A program made the translations under genes and the position numbers. The notes beneath the pieces were generated by a model, which was given only the letters and a program-made list of their open reading frames with translations, was not told the DNA's origin and searched no databases. Below are positions 10,908 through 19,627 of a DNA stretch of 44,265 nucleotides, in pieces (the first letter of the stretch is position 1; each line of letters starts with the position of its first letter). The stretch is from Paracoccaceae bacterium (GTDB lineage Bacteria > Pseudomonadota > Alphaproteobacteria > Rhodobacterales > Rhodobacteraceae). The stretch is taken from positions 1-44,265 of the forward strand of contig JAQTYE010000003.1 in NCBI GenBank assembly GCA_028749255.1, read 5' to 3'.

Positions 10908-11873
10908 TCAGGCGACCGCAGCGTTGGTTTTCACTGCCAATTGCCCCTTGGCCCAAAGTTTAAAGATCTTGAACGCGATCGGCGGGATCATCAGCGTCGC
11001 CGCGATTAACACAAATCCGCCCGGCAGGCGCCACAGCCCGCCCAAGGACAGCCAGGCGGTCGCGGTCGCGGCCAGCGGAAAGGTCAGCGCCCCCCACATC
11101 GGCGAGAACTCCCCCGCCAAGAGCCACCGGCCCCGCACCACCAGCACCGCCAGAATGACCGCCGTCAGGATGGCAAAGCTTTGCGCCATCCCCGTCGCGC
11201 CAAATCCCTGCGCGACCGTGGTCAGCAGCGCGGCAGGCGACAGATGAATGGCCAGCAGCGGACGCAATGGCGCGGGCACGGTTTCGCGCGCCAGCTGGCC
11301 CAGAGAGATGCTCCAGATCGCCACGGCCGCCACCAGCGCGCCCCAGAACAGCACCACCCCCAGCTGCACCAGCCCCAGCCCTTGCGCGACCATCGCGGCC
11401 ACGATCCAGCCGGAAAACAGCAAATGCCACGCCGGGCTGACGCGGCGTTGCGCGGCGGGGCCTGTGGCAAAGACCCAGATTACCGCGAAGGTCAGGGCCA
11501 GATGCACGCCGATGCCGGCCAGCAGGATCGGGCGCGCCTGTTCGGGCGCATAGGGCCCAAAGGCCGCCGCCAGCAGGTAAATGCACAGCACCCCCGCCGC
11601 GAGCCCGGTGCGCCCCGGCAGGATTTTCAGATCCTCCAGCACCACCCCGGGGCGACGCATGAATTTGACGACATAGGTCAGGACCGCGAACAGCCCAAGG
11701 ATCGTCACCGCCCCCATCAGCGCATCCGCCAGTGCGGGCGGCAGGGCGAATTCGTTGATCCCGCGCCGCCACGCGAGGCCGAGCCCCAAAAGCCCCATCA
11801 TCGGCGGAAATATCGCCGGGGGGGTGCGTCGCCAAAGCCCTTTGGGTGTCGGTTTGGGTGCCTGAAATGCCAT
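10908..11873 (-). CDS. SLAC1/TehA-family anion channel or transporter
   Basis: A 321-residue integral membrane protein with about ten hydrophobic helices spread through the length, fitting the TehA/SLAC1 (TDT) family. Members include plant anion channels, the TehA tellurite-resistance protein and C4-dicarboxylate or sulfite exporters; the cargo here is unknown. The frame is open to 11972, but the ATG at 11873 (MAFQAPKPTPKGLWRRTPP, a typical basic lead-in before helix 1) has AGGAAAGGCGG upstream and is preferred. It is divergent from the agmatinase-family gene (100 bp between starts) and upstream of guaB on the same strand. Confidence 0.8.
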   Translation of the reverse strand: MAFQAPKPTPKGLWRRTPPAIFPPMMGLLGLGLAWRRGINEFALPPALADALMGAVTILGLFAVLTYVVKFMRRPGVVLEDLKILPGRTGLAAGVLCIYLLAAAFGPYAPEQARPILLAGIGVHLALTFAVIWVFATGPAAQRRVSPAWHLLFSGWIVAAMVAQGLGLVQLGVVLFWGALVAAVAIWSISLGQLARETVPAPLRPLLAIHLSPAALLTTVAQGFGATGMAQSFAILTAVILAVLVVRGRWLLAGEFSPMWGALTFPLAATATAWLSLGGLWRLPGGFVLIAATLMIPPIAFKIFKLWAKGQLAVKTNAAVA

Positions 11874-11973
11874 TGCGCCGCCTTTCCTGTGCTGATCTTG
11901 GAATAATCGCCCCAGCGGGCTCTTGCAACTGTGGCTTATGCCGGGAAAGCTGCCGCAAACACGAGGAGACATT

Positions 11974-12960
11974 ATGACACGTCATGCGCATGAAACCGGG
12001 CGGCTGAACCTGCCCTTCGTCGGCATCGCCACATTCGGCAAGCGCGACTATGTCGCCGACTGGTCACAGATCGACGCCGATGTCGCCGTGATGGGCGCGC
12101 CGTTCGATTTCGGCACCCAGTTCCGCGCCGGTGCGCGCTTTGGCCCGCGCGCGGTGCGCGAAGCCTCGACGCTGTTTTCCTTTGGCCATGCGGGGGCTTA
12201 TGATCACGAAGACGAGGCCACCTATCTGGGCGCCGATGTGCGCATCGTCGATATTGGCGATGCCGACATTGTGCATACCGACACCGAAACCAGCCACGCC
12301 AATATCGAGGCGGGCGTGCGCGCGATGCTGGCGGGGGGCGCGCTGCCGGTGGTGATCGGCGGCGATCACTCGATCAATATCCCCTGCATCCGGGCATTTG
12401 ATGACACCTGCGCGGCGCAAGGCCCGATCCATATCCTGCAAATTGACGCGCATCTGGATTTCGTCGATGTGCGCCACGGCGTGCGCCATGGCCATGGCAA
12501 CCCGATGCGCCGCGCGGCCGAACGCGACTATGTCAGCGGCATCACCGCGCTGGGGATCCGCAATGTCAGCTCGACCACGCAGGAAGGCTATGAGGCCGCC
12601 CGCGCGATGGGCGACGATATCTTGTCGGTGCGGCAGGTGCGCAAACTCGGGGTCGAGGGCGTGCTGGCGCGCATTCCGAAGGGCGCGCGGCTGTATGTGA
12701 CGATTGACATCGACGGGTTCTGCCCCTCGATCGCGCCGGGCACCGGCACGCCCTCGCACGGCGGGTTCCTGTATTATGAGGTGCTGGAGATCTTGCAAGG
12801 CGTGGCGCGCAACAACGAGGTTGTGGGGATTGATCTGGTCGAGGTGGCCCCCGATTACGACCCGACCGGATCGACCGCGATCCTGGCCGCGCAGGTCTTG
12901 CTGAACTTTCTGGGCTTCATCTTCCACGAACGGGCCAAACGCGCGGCGCTGGCGCCCTGA
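11974..12960 (+). CDS. agmatinase/arginase-family ureohydrolase
   Basis: A 328-residue enzyme of the ureohydrolase superfamily, which uses two metal ions to hydrolyse a guanidino group to urea. The metal ligands are all visible: His132 in GGDHS, Asp158-His160-Asp162 in DAHLD, and Asp245/Asp247 in IDIDGFCPSIAPGTGTP. The signature normally reads D-x-D-x-x-D-P; here it is DIDGFCPS, a variant that may reflect a different substrate (agmatine, guanidinobutyrate or another guanidine). The ATG at 11974 has GAGGAG 7-8 bases upstream; the longer frame from 11923 lacks support. It is divergent from the SLAC1-family gene, which might move a substrate or product. Confidence 0.85.
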   Translation: MTRHAHETGRLNLPFVGIATFGKRDYVADWSQIDADVAVMGAPFDFGTQFRAGARFGPRAVREASTLFSFGHAGAYDHEDEATYLGADVRIVDIGDADIVHTDTETSHANIEAGVRAMLAGGALPVVIGGDHSINIPCIRAFDDTCAAQGPIHILQIDAHLDFVDVRHGVRHGHGNPMRRAAERDYVSGITALGIRNVSSTTQEGYEAARAMGDDILSVRQVRKLGVEGVLARIPKGARLYVTIDIDGFCPSIAPGTGTPSHGGFLYYEVLEILQGVARNNEVVGIDLVEVAPDYDPTGSTAILAAQVLLNFLGFIFHERAKRAALAP

Positions 12961-12972
12961 CACTCTGCCTTC

Positions 12973-13002
12973 GGCGGGGGTATTTTGGCTGTGTTGCCCC
13001 CT
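12973..13002. repeat. intergenic element, copy D (partial)
   Basis: GGCGGGGGTATTTTGGC followed by GTGTTGCCCCC, in the 40-bp gap between two convergent genes. It resembles one half of the nested palindromic element seen at 9279-9381. Confidence 0.4.
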
Positions 13003-13912
13003 AGCCCGGCAGAACAAGGCCAGTGGCGCCGAGGCTGACCGCCTCGGCGCCGGTGCCAAGTTTGAATCGCATCAGCCCGGCGCCAGCCTCGGAATTCACA
13101 TCCCCCAGATCGAGCCAGCGCACGCCCTGCGCCCGCAGCGTCAGCGCCGCACGCCACAAAAGCAGGTTATGCGCGCCGCAGGCCCGGCCATAGGACCCGG
13201 ACCAGCCGATCTGGTAACTCGCCCCGCTGCCGTGGCGCAAAAACACGACGCCAGCCAGGTTTTCGCCCGCCTGCGGCGTCGCGATAGCCCCCAGGGCACG
13301 CAGCGCCAGCACCTGACCGCGCGCCCCCCGGCCCCAGGCGGTAACGAAATCACCGGGCAGCCCGTCATAGCCGCGCACTCGGCGTTGATCGGCCTCGGCC
13401 CGGATCAGCCAGGCGGGATCGGGGTCGGTGACCACCGCAATCCCGCTGCGCTCAGCCGCCGCCAGCCGGTTGCGCCACTTGCCATCCAGCCCGGCGCGCA
13501 GATGCGGCGGTTCGGGGCCAAGCCGCCAGATCGCCTGATAGCGCGCCGTAACCAGCGGGATCAGTCCGAAGCCGGTTGTCGGCGCCCCGGGCGTGGCGAT
13601 CAACAGCCCCGGCAGGTGCCGCGCCAGCGCGCGCAGCCCGGCCCGGGCCTGATCAGCGCTGACACCTGCGCGCCAGACCGGGCCGCGGCTGATCAGCCAC
13701 AGCCCGGCGCGCCCGATCGCCTGTGCCAGACTGATCCGCCGCCCACCGCATGTCAAAACCAGACGGCGGACGCGGCGCCCGCCGGCGCGCGCGATTTCGC
13801 CATAGATCCACTGCTGCGACAGGGCCGCACCTGGCACGCCTTCGATCGCCGCCAGGGCCGTGGCCCAGCCCGTCGCATCCAAACCCGATTCTGAAATTTC
13901 GATCCGCTCCAT
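13001..13912 (-). CDS. FemAB/GNAT-like acyltransferase-fold protein
   Basis: A 303-residue protein that looks like the peptidoglycan-bridge/BioF2-like branch of the GNAT fold. It has an N-terminal half-domain, then WRNRLAAAERSGI near residue 145, and a C-terminal half with GASYQIGWSGSYGRACGAHNLLLW near 240-262. The closing segment WLDLGDVN is typical of FemX-like proteins. These use aminoacyl-tRNA or acyl-CoA donors, and the acceptor is unknown. The start is set at the ATG at 13912 (MERIEISESG); the frame is open to 14005 without a better ribosome site. It is divergent from a small membrane protein, and the shared 62-bp promoter region holds two CtrA-like boxes. Confidence 0.7.
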   Translation of the reverse strand: MERIEISESGLDATGWATALAAIEGVPGAALSQQWIYGEIARAGGRRVRRLVLTCGGRRISLAQAIGRAGLWLISRGPVWRAGVSADQARAGLRALARHLPGLLIATPGAPTTGFGLIPLVTARYQAIWRLGPEPPHLRAGLDGKWRNRLAAAERSGIAVVTDPDPAWLIRAEADQRRVRGYDGLPGDFVTAWGRGARGQVLALRALGAIATPQAGENLAGVVFLRHGSGASYQIGWSGSYGRACGAHNLLLWRAALTLRAQGVRWLDLGDVNSEAGAGLMRFKLGTGAEAVSLGATGLVLPG

Positions 13913-13919
13913 GCGCCCG

Positions 13920-13951
13920 TTAAGCCAGATTTTACCTAACGCGTGCTTAAC
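13920..13951. promoter_or_regulatory. two tandem CtrA-like boxes, each with one mismatch
   Basis: TTAA-N7-TTTAC at 13920-13935 and CTAA-N7-TTAAC at 13936-13951 lie back to back in the divergent promoter region. Each differs by one base from TTAA-N7-TTAAC. Function is inferred only. Confidence 0.3.
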
Positions 13952-13974
13952 TTGCGCATCCCGAGGAGGACCAG

Positions 13975-14157
13975 ATGCCCCGACCCAGCCCCAAGACCGC
14001 CCCACCCCGCCCGGCCCGCGCCCGCCCGGTGATGCGGTTCACCGTGCACAAACTGCCCGCGCCCCGCACCACGCCCTGGGCCGCAGGGCTGATTGCCCTG
14101 GCGCTGTCGCTGGCCTGGCTGGGCGCCCTGGGTCTGTGGCGGGTGCTGCGATTTTGA
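13975..14157 (+). CDS. small single-pass membrane protein, unknown function
   Basis: A 60-residue protein: a basic, proline-rich N-terminal half (Pro/Arg/Lys, residues 1-35) followed by one hydrophobic helix (about residues 36-55) ending in WRVLRF. A strong GAGGAGG lies about 7 bases before the ATG, which is why it is called a gene despite its size. The positive-inside rule suggests the basic N-terminus is cytoplasmic. It is not recognised as any named family. It is the first gene rightwards from the divergent promoter and lies about 100 bp before an EamA exporter. Confidence 0.6.
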   Translation: MPRPSPKTAPPRPARARPVMRFTVHKLPAPRTTPWAAGLIALALSLAWLGALGLWRVLRF

Positions 14158-14256
14158 GCATCACCGTGGCAGGGCACAGCCAAATTCGCTGGACAAGCGC
14201 GCGCCGCCCGGCGATCAAACAGATCTTTGTCCCGCGCCGGAGCCTGCCCCGTGCCT

Positions 14257-15201
14257 ATGCCTCAGACCTCGCAGCCCGGCCTGCCGCCCCACATGGCGCC
14301 CTCGTCGGGCGCGACTGCCGCCTATGGCCGTGCCGCCCTGTGGATGGGCGGCGCGATGGCGGGCTTTGTGTCGATGGCCCTGGCCGGGCGCGAGGTCGCA
14401 CGCTGGCACGACACGTTCGAAATCATGACCTGGAGGTCGGTGGTCGGGGTCGTGATCGTGCTGTCGGCGGCGCGGATCAGTGGCCAATGGCATGCGCTGC
14501 GGGCGCGCAACATGGGGTTGCACCTGATCCGCAACCTCAGCCATTTCACTGGCCAAAACCTGTGGTTCGCAGCGCTGACGCTGATTCCTCTGGCGCAGTT
14601 GTTCGCGCTGGAATTTTCCTATCCGATCCTGGTCGCGCTGGCGGCACCGCTGGTGCTGGGCGAGCAGTTGACCCGGCGCAGCCTGACTGCGGCGGGTCTG
14701 GGGTTTTCAGGTATTTTGCTGGTGGCGCATCCCTGGGATCAGGGCGGGTTCAGCTTTGGCACGGTGCTGGCGATGCTTGCGGCAGTGGGGTTCGCGGGTT
14801 CGGCGCTCTGCACCAAACGGCTGACCCGCACGGCCCCGGTGATCGAGATCTTGCTGTGGTTGACGGTGATGCAGACCGGGTTCGGTGCGGTGATGATGCT
14901 GGGCGATGGTGCATGGCACTGGCCCAGTGTGCAAAGCGCGCCCTGGCTGGCGCTGATCGGGGTTGCGGGCCTGGGCGCGCATTTCTGCATGACCCGGGCC
15001 TTGGCGCTGGCGCCCGCATCGGTGGTCATCCCGATCGACTTTCTACGCCTGCCACTGATCGCGGCATTGGGGGCGATCTTTTATCAAGAAAGCGTCTCTA
15101 TCGGGGTCTTTGCCGGGGGTGTGGTGATCTTATGGGCAAACTGGATCAACCTGCGCGCCCGCCCCGGCACACCGCAGCCGCTCCCCCTTGACGAAACGTG
15201 A
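14257..15201 (+). CDS. EamA/DMT-family transporter
   Basis: A 315-residue inner-membrane protein with about ten hydrophobic helices arranged as two EamA repeats (roughly residues 20-150 and 165-300). The drug/metabolite transporter superfamily exports amino acids, nucleotides or other small metabolites; the substrate is unknown. The start is uncertain. ATG 14257 is chosen, but GTG 14251 has the better spacing to a GGAG at 14239-14242, and a TTG at 14227 also opens the frame. A short hairpin with seven T residues follows the stop. It is only a distant relative of the second EamA protein at 16604. Confidence 0.85.
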   Translation: MPQTSQPGLPPHMAPSSGATAAYGRAALWMGGAMAGFVSMALAGREVARWHDTFEIMTWRSVVGVVIVLSAARISGQWHALRARNMGLHLIRNLSHFTGQNLWFAALTLIPLAQLFALEFSYPILVALAAPLVLGEQLTRRSLTAAGLGFSGILLVAHPWDQGGFSFGTVLAMLAAVGFAGSALCTKRLTRTAPVIEILLWLTVMQTGFGAVMMLGDGAWHWPSVQSAPWLALIGVAGLGAHFCMTRALALAPASVVIPIDFLRLPLIAALGAIFYQESVSIGVFAGGVVILWANWINLRARPGTPQPLPLDET

Positions 15202-15215
15202 CACAGGCGCAACAA

Positions 15216-15236
15216 GCTGCATTGCAGCATTTTTTT
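15216..15236 (+). terminator. probable intrinsic terminator after the first EamA gene
   Basis: GCTGC, a three-base loop and GCAGC (15216-15228) are followed by A and seven T residues (15230-15236). The stem is short but the T tract is strong. It lies 15 bp after the EamA stop. Confidence 0.55.
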
Positions 15237-15333
15237 GGGACGTGACGTCAGGTCGCAGCCTTGATTGATTAACGCAAACGTCATGGTAGGGTTTCCCCAG
15301 ACGCATAACAGACACGCTAGGGATGAGGATCAA

Positions 15334-16485
15334 ATGAGACGTGTTATCATGACGGCAAGCGCGCTGGCACTGGGTGCCACCGCTGCCACCGCAGGAGGAA
15401 TCGAACGTTCGGGCCAGTCGGTCGGGATCCTGTTCGAACAAGGCAACTATGTGGAATTCAACATCGGCCGGGTGCGCCCGGACGTGTCGGGCACCCAGCA
15501 GATCACGGCGGGGCAGCTTTCGCCGGCCGGGGTCAACTCGGGCGATATGGCCAAGGATTACACCACGATGAGCCTGGGGCTGAAGATGAAGGTCAACGAC
15601 CGCATCGACGCCGCGCTGATCATCGACGAACCCGTGGGCGCCGATGTGTCCTATCCGATTACCGGCTACCTTTACGGCGGCTCGACGGCGGACATCAACT
15701 CTTACGCCACAACCGCGCTTCTGCGTTACAAGTTCGACAATAACATCAGCCTGATCGGCGGTCTGCGGGCTGTGCGCACCAATGGCAATGTGGCGCTGTT
15801 CAACGGCTACACCATGAGCACCGACACGCAGACCGATTTCGGCTATGTGCTGGGCGTCGCTTGGGAAAAGCCGGAAATCGCGGCCCGTGTCGCGCTGACC
15901 TACAACTCGGCGATCACGCATGATTTCAACGCCCATGAAGTCAACCTGTCGCCTGCGGCAGATGTGATGACCACCTTCGAGACCGAGATCCCGCAATCGC
16001 TGACGCTGGAAGGTCAGACCGGGGTGGCGAAGGATACGCTGGTGTTCGGCTCGATCCGCTGGGTGGACTGGAGCGCATTCCAGATCGCGCCGCCAATCTA
16101 CATGGACAGCCCCGCGAACGTCTTCAAGGACCCGCTGGTCAGCTATGACAACGACTCGATCACCTACACGCTGGGCGTGGGGCGCCGGTTCAACGAAAAC
16201 TGGTCGGGTGCCATGTTCGTCAGCCACGAAACCGGCAAGGACGGCTATGCAGGCAACCTCGGGCCGACCGATGGCTCGACCGCGGTCGGTCTGGCGGCGA
16301 CCTATACCCGCGACAACCTGAAAATCACTGGCGGCGTGCGCTATGTGATGATCGGGGATGCCGAAACCGAGACCCCGGCGGCGCTGCTCGCTGGGAACTG
16401 CCCGAATGGCGATTGCGGCACCTTCGGCAAGTTCACCGACAACCACGCCGTCGCGATCGGTCTGCGCATCGGCTACAGCTTCTGA
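15334..16485 (+). CDS. FadL/OmpP1-family outer-membrane transport protein
   Basis: A 383-residue beta-barrel protein. The N-terminus is a signal peptide (MRRVIMTASALALGATAATA, cleavage before Gly21), and the chain ends in a C-terminal aromatic (GYSF), the usual signal for BAM-dependent insertion. Alternating hydrophobic strands and a GIERSGQSVGILFEQGNYVEF N-terminus fit the FadL/OmpP1/TodX family, which passes long-chain fatty acids and other hydrophobic molecules across the outer membrane. The ATG at 15334 has GATGAGGA upstream; the longer frame from 15265 would lose the signal peptide. It is followed by a strong terminator and is probably monocistronic. Confidence 0.85.
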   Translation: MRRVIMTASALALGATAATAGGIERSGQSVGILFEQGNYVEFNIGRVRPDVSGTQQITAGQLSPAGVNSGDMAKDYTTMSLGLKMKVNDRIDAALIIDEPVGADVSYPITGYLYGGSTADINSYATTALLRYKFDNNISLIGGLRAVRTNGNVALFNGYTMSTDTQTDFGYVLGVAWEKPEIAARVALTYNSAITHDFNAHEVNLSPAADVMTTFETEIPQSLTLEGQTGVAKDTLVFGSIRWVDWSAFQIAPPIYMDSPANVFKDPLVSYDNDSITYTLGVGRRFNENWSGAMFVSHETGKDGYAGNLGPTDGSTAVGLAATYTRDNLKITGGVRYVMIGDAETETPAALLAGNCPNGDCGTFGKFTDNHAVAIGLRIGYSF

Positions 16486-16507
16486 AACTGACATCTGACA
16501 TGTCACA

Positions 16508-16538
16508 AGCCCCGCAGGACACTGCGGGGCTGTTTTTT
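16508..16538 (+). terminator. strong intrinsic terminator after the fadL-like gene
   Basis: A perfect 10-bp stem AGCCCCGCAG/CTGCGGGGCT with a four-base loop is followed by six T residues (16533-16538), 22 bp after the stop codon. Confidence 0.9.
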
Positions 16539-16603
16539 CGACACCATCCCCGAGCCGCAAGATCCGGGTGGCGCCGCCCCGCCCGCGCAGATAGCGTCGC
16601 GCC

Positions 16604-17533
16604 ATGACCACCGCCCATTCCCCCCGCCTCTCCCCCTTGACCTGGACACTTCTGGGCGCCCTGGCGCTGGTCTGGGGCACTTCGTTTCTGTCAAACCGGG
16701 TCGCGTTGACCGAGGCCAGCGTGCTCAGCGTAGTCACCCTGCGGGTCTTGGGCGGGATGGTTCTGCTGTGGCTCTGGGTGGCGCTACGCCGCCTGCCCCT
16801 GCCGCACGCCCCCCGCTATATCCTTCATTTTCTGGTGATGGGCGCGCTGAACAACGCAATCCCGTTTTCACTGATCGTCTGGGGGCAAAAGCATATCGAT
16901 TCAGGCCTGGCCTCGATCCTGAATGCCTCGACCGCGATCTTCGGCGTGCTGATCGCGGCGCTGGTGTTCAGCGACGAACACCTGACCCCACGCCGCGCAC
17001 TGGGCGTAGGTATCGGCTTTTGCGGCGTCGTTCTGGCCATCGGCCCCGAGGCCCTGCGGGGCTTCAACCCCGCCTCGGTCGGTCAGCTGGCAATCATCGG
17101 CGCGTCGATTTCCTATGGTTTCGCAGGGGCCTACGCGCGGTTTGCCATGCGCGGCATCGCCCCCGAAGTGGCCGCCGCCGGAATGCTGACAGGGGGCGCG
17201 ATCTGGCTGGTGCCCGCATGGCTGATGATCGAGGGCGTTCCGCAATTCGGCTGGTCGGCACCAGTCTGGGGCGCGGTGCTGTGGCTGGGGGCGGGCTGCT
17301 CGGCGCTGGCCTATCTGATTTACTATCGGATTCTGGCGCTGGCGGGTGCGGGCAACCTGTCGCTGGTCACCCTGCTGATCCCCCCGGTGGCAATTATCGC
17401 AGGCTGGGCGGTTTACGCGGAACGGCTGGGCTGGAACGCCTGGGCGGGGTTTGTCGTACTGGCCGCCGGCCTGTTGATCCTGAACAGCCGCGCGAAGACC
17501 CCCGCCACACCCGCGGTCACGAAAACCCCATAG
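16604..17533 (+). CDS. EamA/DMT-family transporter
   Basis: A 309-residue inner-membrane protein with about ten helices and two EamA repeats. The first helix carries the ALVWGTSFLSNRVAL pattern typical of RhaT/EamA exporters. The substrate is unknown. The ATG at 16604 is the natural start: it follows a terminator, and the first helix begins near residue 14. The next gene begins 66 bp downstream on the same strand. Confidence 0.87.
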   Translation: MTTAHSPRLSPLTWTLLGALALVWGTSFLSNRVALTEASVLSVVTLRVLGGMVLLWLWVALRRLPLPHAPRYILHFLVMGALNNAIPFSLIVWGQKHIDSGLASILNASTAIFGVLIAALVFSDEHLTPRRALGVGIGFCGVVLAIGPEALRGFNPASVGQLAIIGASISYGFAGAYARFAMRGIAPEVAAAGMLTGGAIWLVPAWLMIEGVPQFGWSAPVWGAVLWLGAGCSALAYLIYYRILALAGAGNLSLVTLLIPPVAIIAGWAVYAERLGWNAWAGFVVLAAGLLILNSRAKTPATPAVTKTP

Positions 17534-17599
17534 CACCAAAACCCCGTGACGGGGGCGCACGCAACCGCTAAACCCGAAAGCGCAAGCAAGGGGACCGGG

Positions 17600-18460
17600 A
17601 TGATCTATTCCAATCGCGCAGAGTGGCTCGCCGCCAGTCAAAAACGGGTGCTGCTGTTCGGCATGTCGGGTCTGGGCAAGACCTATCTCGCCTCGATGCT
17701 GCGAGGCTCCGCCTCCGGCTGGTTTCACTACTCGGTCGATTACCGGATCGGCACGCGTTACATGGGCGAATATATCGCCGACAATTTCAAACGCGAGGCG
17801 ATGAAGAACCCCTTCCTGCGTGAGCTGCTGCTGAGCGACAGCGTGTATATCGCCAGCAATATCACCTTCGACAACCTGGCGCCGCTGTCCACCTATCTGG
17901 GCAAACCCGGCAGCCCGGCCAAGGGCGGGCTGCCCTTCGACGACTACATGCTGCGCCAGAACCAACACCGTGCCGCGGAAAAATCGGCACTGCTGGACAG
18001 CGCGCATTTCATTACCCGTGCCCGCGAGATCTATCAGATCCCGCATTTCGTCTGCGATTCGGGGGGCTCGATCTGCGAGGTGGTGGATCCTGAAAACCCC
18101 GCCGACCCAATCCTGACCGCGCTGTCCCAGCACCAGCTGATGATCTGGATCGAAGGGTCCGAAGCGCATAGCGACGAACTCGCCCGCCGCTTTGATCGCG
18201 CGCCGAAGCCGATGTATTATCAGCCGCAGTTTCTGGACCGCAAATGGGTGCAATACCGTGTCGAGCGGGGATTGAAGGAAGATGAGGTCAACCCCGATGA
18301 TTTCGTGCGCTGGACCTACAGGCAGGCGCTCGCCCACCGCCAGCCGCGCTATGCCGCGATGGCCGAAAACTGGGGCATCAAGGTCAAGGCCGAGGATGTG
18401 GCTCTTGTCCGTGACGAGAAAGATTTTACATCGCTGATCGCGGGCGCCCTGCCCGCCTGA
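17600..18460 (+). CDS. P-loop ATPase, unknown role
   Basis: A 286-residue protein with a Walker A loop GMSGLGKT at residues 21-28 right after a hydrophobic strand, so it binds ATP or GTP. The remainder has no further motif I recognise with confidence; a possible Walker B-like strand is LMIWIEGSEAH near residue 185. A family conserved in Rhodobacterales and annotated only as ATPase is likely. The ATG at 17600 follows AAGGGGA at a good distance, whereas the longer frame from 17546 begins in the tail of the preceding gap. It sits between an EamA exporter and metA on the same strand. Confidence 0.75.
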   Translation: MIYSNRAEWLAASQKRVLLFGMSGLGKTYLASMLRGSASGWFHYSVDYRIGTRYMGEYIADNFKREAMKNPFLRELLLSDSVYIASNITFDNLAPLSTYLGKPGSPAKGGLPFDDYMLRQNQHRAAEKSALLDSAHFITRAREIYQIPHFVCDSGGSICEVVDPENPADPILTALSQHQLMIWIEGSEAHSDELARRFDRAPKPMYYQPQFLDRKWVQYRVERGLKEDEVNPDDFVRWTYRQALAHRQPRYAAMAENWGIKVKAEDVALVRDEKDFTSLIAGALPA

Positions 18461-18522
18461 CATAAACCCGGTGTCAACACCCGCACGATAAACCGGCCCG
18501 AATGGCCATAAGGACGATCACA

Positions 18523-19443
18523 ATGCCCATCACCCTGCCTGAAACACTCCCCGCCTTCGAGATCCTGTCGAAGGAAGGCGTGATGGTGATGACACCCGAA
18601 CGTGCGGCACGGCAGGAAATCCGGCCGCTGCGGATCGGCTTGCTGAACCTGATGCCGAAAAAGATCCAGACCGAGAACCAGTTCGCCCGGTTGATCGGCG
18701 CAACCCCGATCCAGATCGACTTTCAACTGATCCGCATGTCCGAGCATCAGACGAAAAACACCGCCGCCGAGCATATGGAGACCTTCTATCGCCCCTTCAC
18801 CGAAGTCGAGGCCTCGGGCGAGAAGTTCGACGGGCTGATCATCACCGGCGCGCCGATCGAACATCTGCCCTTTGAAGAGGTCACCTACTGGGACGAGATG
18901 AAGCGTGTGTTCGACTGGACGCAAAGCCATGTGTTCTCGACCTTCGGCGTGTGCTGGGGCGGGATGGCGATGGCCCATTACTTCCATGGCGTGAACAAGC
19001 ACATGCTGGATCACAAGGCCTTCGGCTGTTTCCGGCACCGCAACCTGGCGCCCGCCTCGCCCTATCTGCGCGGGTTCTCCGACGACATGCTGATCCCGGT
19101 CAGCCGCTGGACGGAAATGCGGCAAGACGAACTGGAGGCCGCCGGACTGACCACGCTGCTGGCCTCGGATGACACCGGGCCGTGTCTGGTCGAGGACGCC
19201 GACCATCGCGCGCTCTATGTCTTCAACCATTTCGAATATGACAGCACCACGCTGAAGGAAGAATACGACCGCGACGCCGCATCGGGCAAGGCGATCAACG
19301 TTCCTGCGAATTACTACCCCGAGGATGACCCGAGCCGAACGCCCTCGAACCGCTGGCGCAGCCACGCGCACCTGCTGTACGGCAACTGGATCAACGCGAT
19401 CTATCAAGATACGCCCTACGACATGGCCGAAATCGGACTCTGA
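18523..19443 (+). CDS. metA: homoserine O-acyltransferase, predicted to use acetyl-CoA
   Basis: A 306-residue MetA-family enzyme that activates homoserine for methionine synthesis. The catalytic Cys lies in FGVCWGG near residue 142, and the His/Glu pair is in NHFEYD near residue 235. E. coli succinyltransferase MetA has Gly111 in GAPLG; here the same position is Glu113 in GAPIEHL. That change marks the acetyl-CoA-using members, so O-acetylhomoserine is the likely product. The ATG at 18523 starts the conserved MPI...ETLPAF N-terminus and has AAGGACG upstream; the ATG at 18502 is less likely. No SAM riboswitch is visible in the short leader. Confidence 0.95.
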   Translation: MPITLPETLPAFEILSKEGVMVMTPERAARQEIRPLRIGLLNLMPKKIQTENQFARLIGATPIQIDFQLIRMSEHQTKNTAAEHMETFYRPFTEVEASGEKFDGLIITGAPIEHLPFEEVTYWDEMKRVFDWTQSHVFSTFGVCWGGMAMAHYFHGVNKHMLDHKAFGCFRHRNLAPASPYLRGFSDDMLIPVSRWTEMRQDELEAAGLTTLLASDDTGPCLVEDADHRALYVFNHFEYDSTTLKEEYDRDAASGKAINVPANYYPEDDPSRTPSNRWRSHAHLLYGNWINAIYQDTPYDMAEIGL

Positions 19444-19454
19444 GCGCCCGCCCA

Positions 19455-19565
19455 CCCCCGGACCCCCGGGGAGTATTTGTGCCAAGAAGAAGAGCCTTGA
19501 TGTCTTCTTGGCAAAAATACTCCGGGGGGAATGGCCGCAGGCCAGGGGGGCGGCGCCCCCGACCC
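19455..19565. repeat. intergenic palindromic element, copy B (best preserved)
   Basis: The long inner inverted repeat has arms 19463-19490 (CCCCCGGGGAGTATTTG... ending CCAAGAAGA) and 19503-19529 (TCTTCTTGG... ending in GGGGGG), nearly complementary over about 27 bases with a 12-base loop. A further GC-rich palindrome (GGGGGGCGGCGCCCCC) ends at 19560. It fills the gap between metA and ppk2 and could act as a terminator without a T run. Confidence 0.75.
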
Positions 19566-19627
19566 CGCTTGCGGCCCCGCGCCCGAGGACTATAGTAAAG
19601 CCTCTTCACATCCAGCCGGGGGCCGTC

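Noticed and set aside
14257-17533. The two EamA transporters as a tandem duplication.
   Set aside because: They share only the general DMT fold. Sequences and neighbours differ, and a FadL gene with a terminator lies between them.
18461-18522. Possible SAM-II riboswitch before metA, as in many alphaproteobacteria.
   Set aside because: Only 62 bases separate the genes, and I could not find the conserved loop and pseudoknot core of SAM-II. There is just a small GGTG/CACC hairpin.
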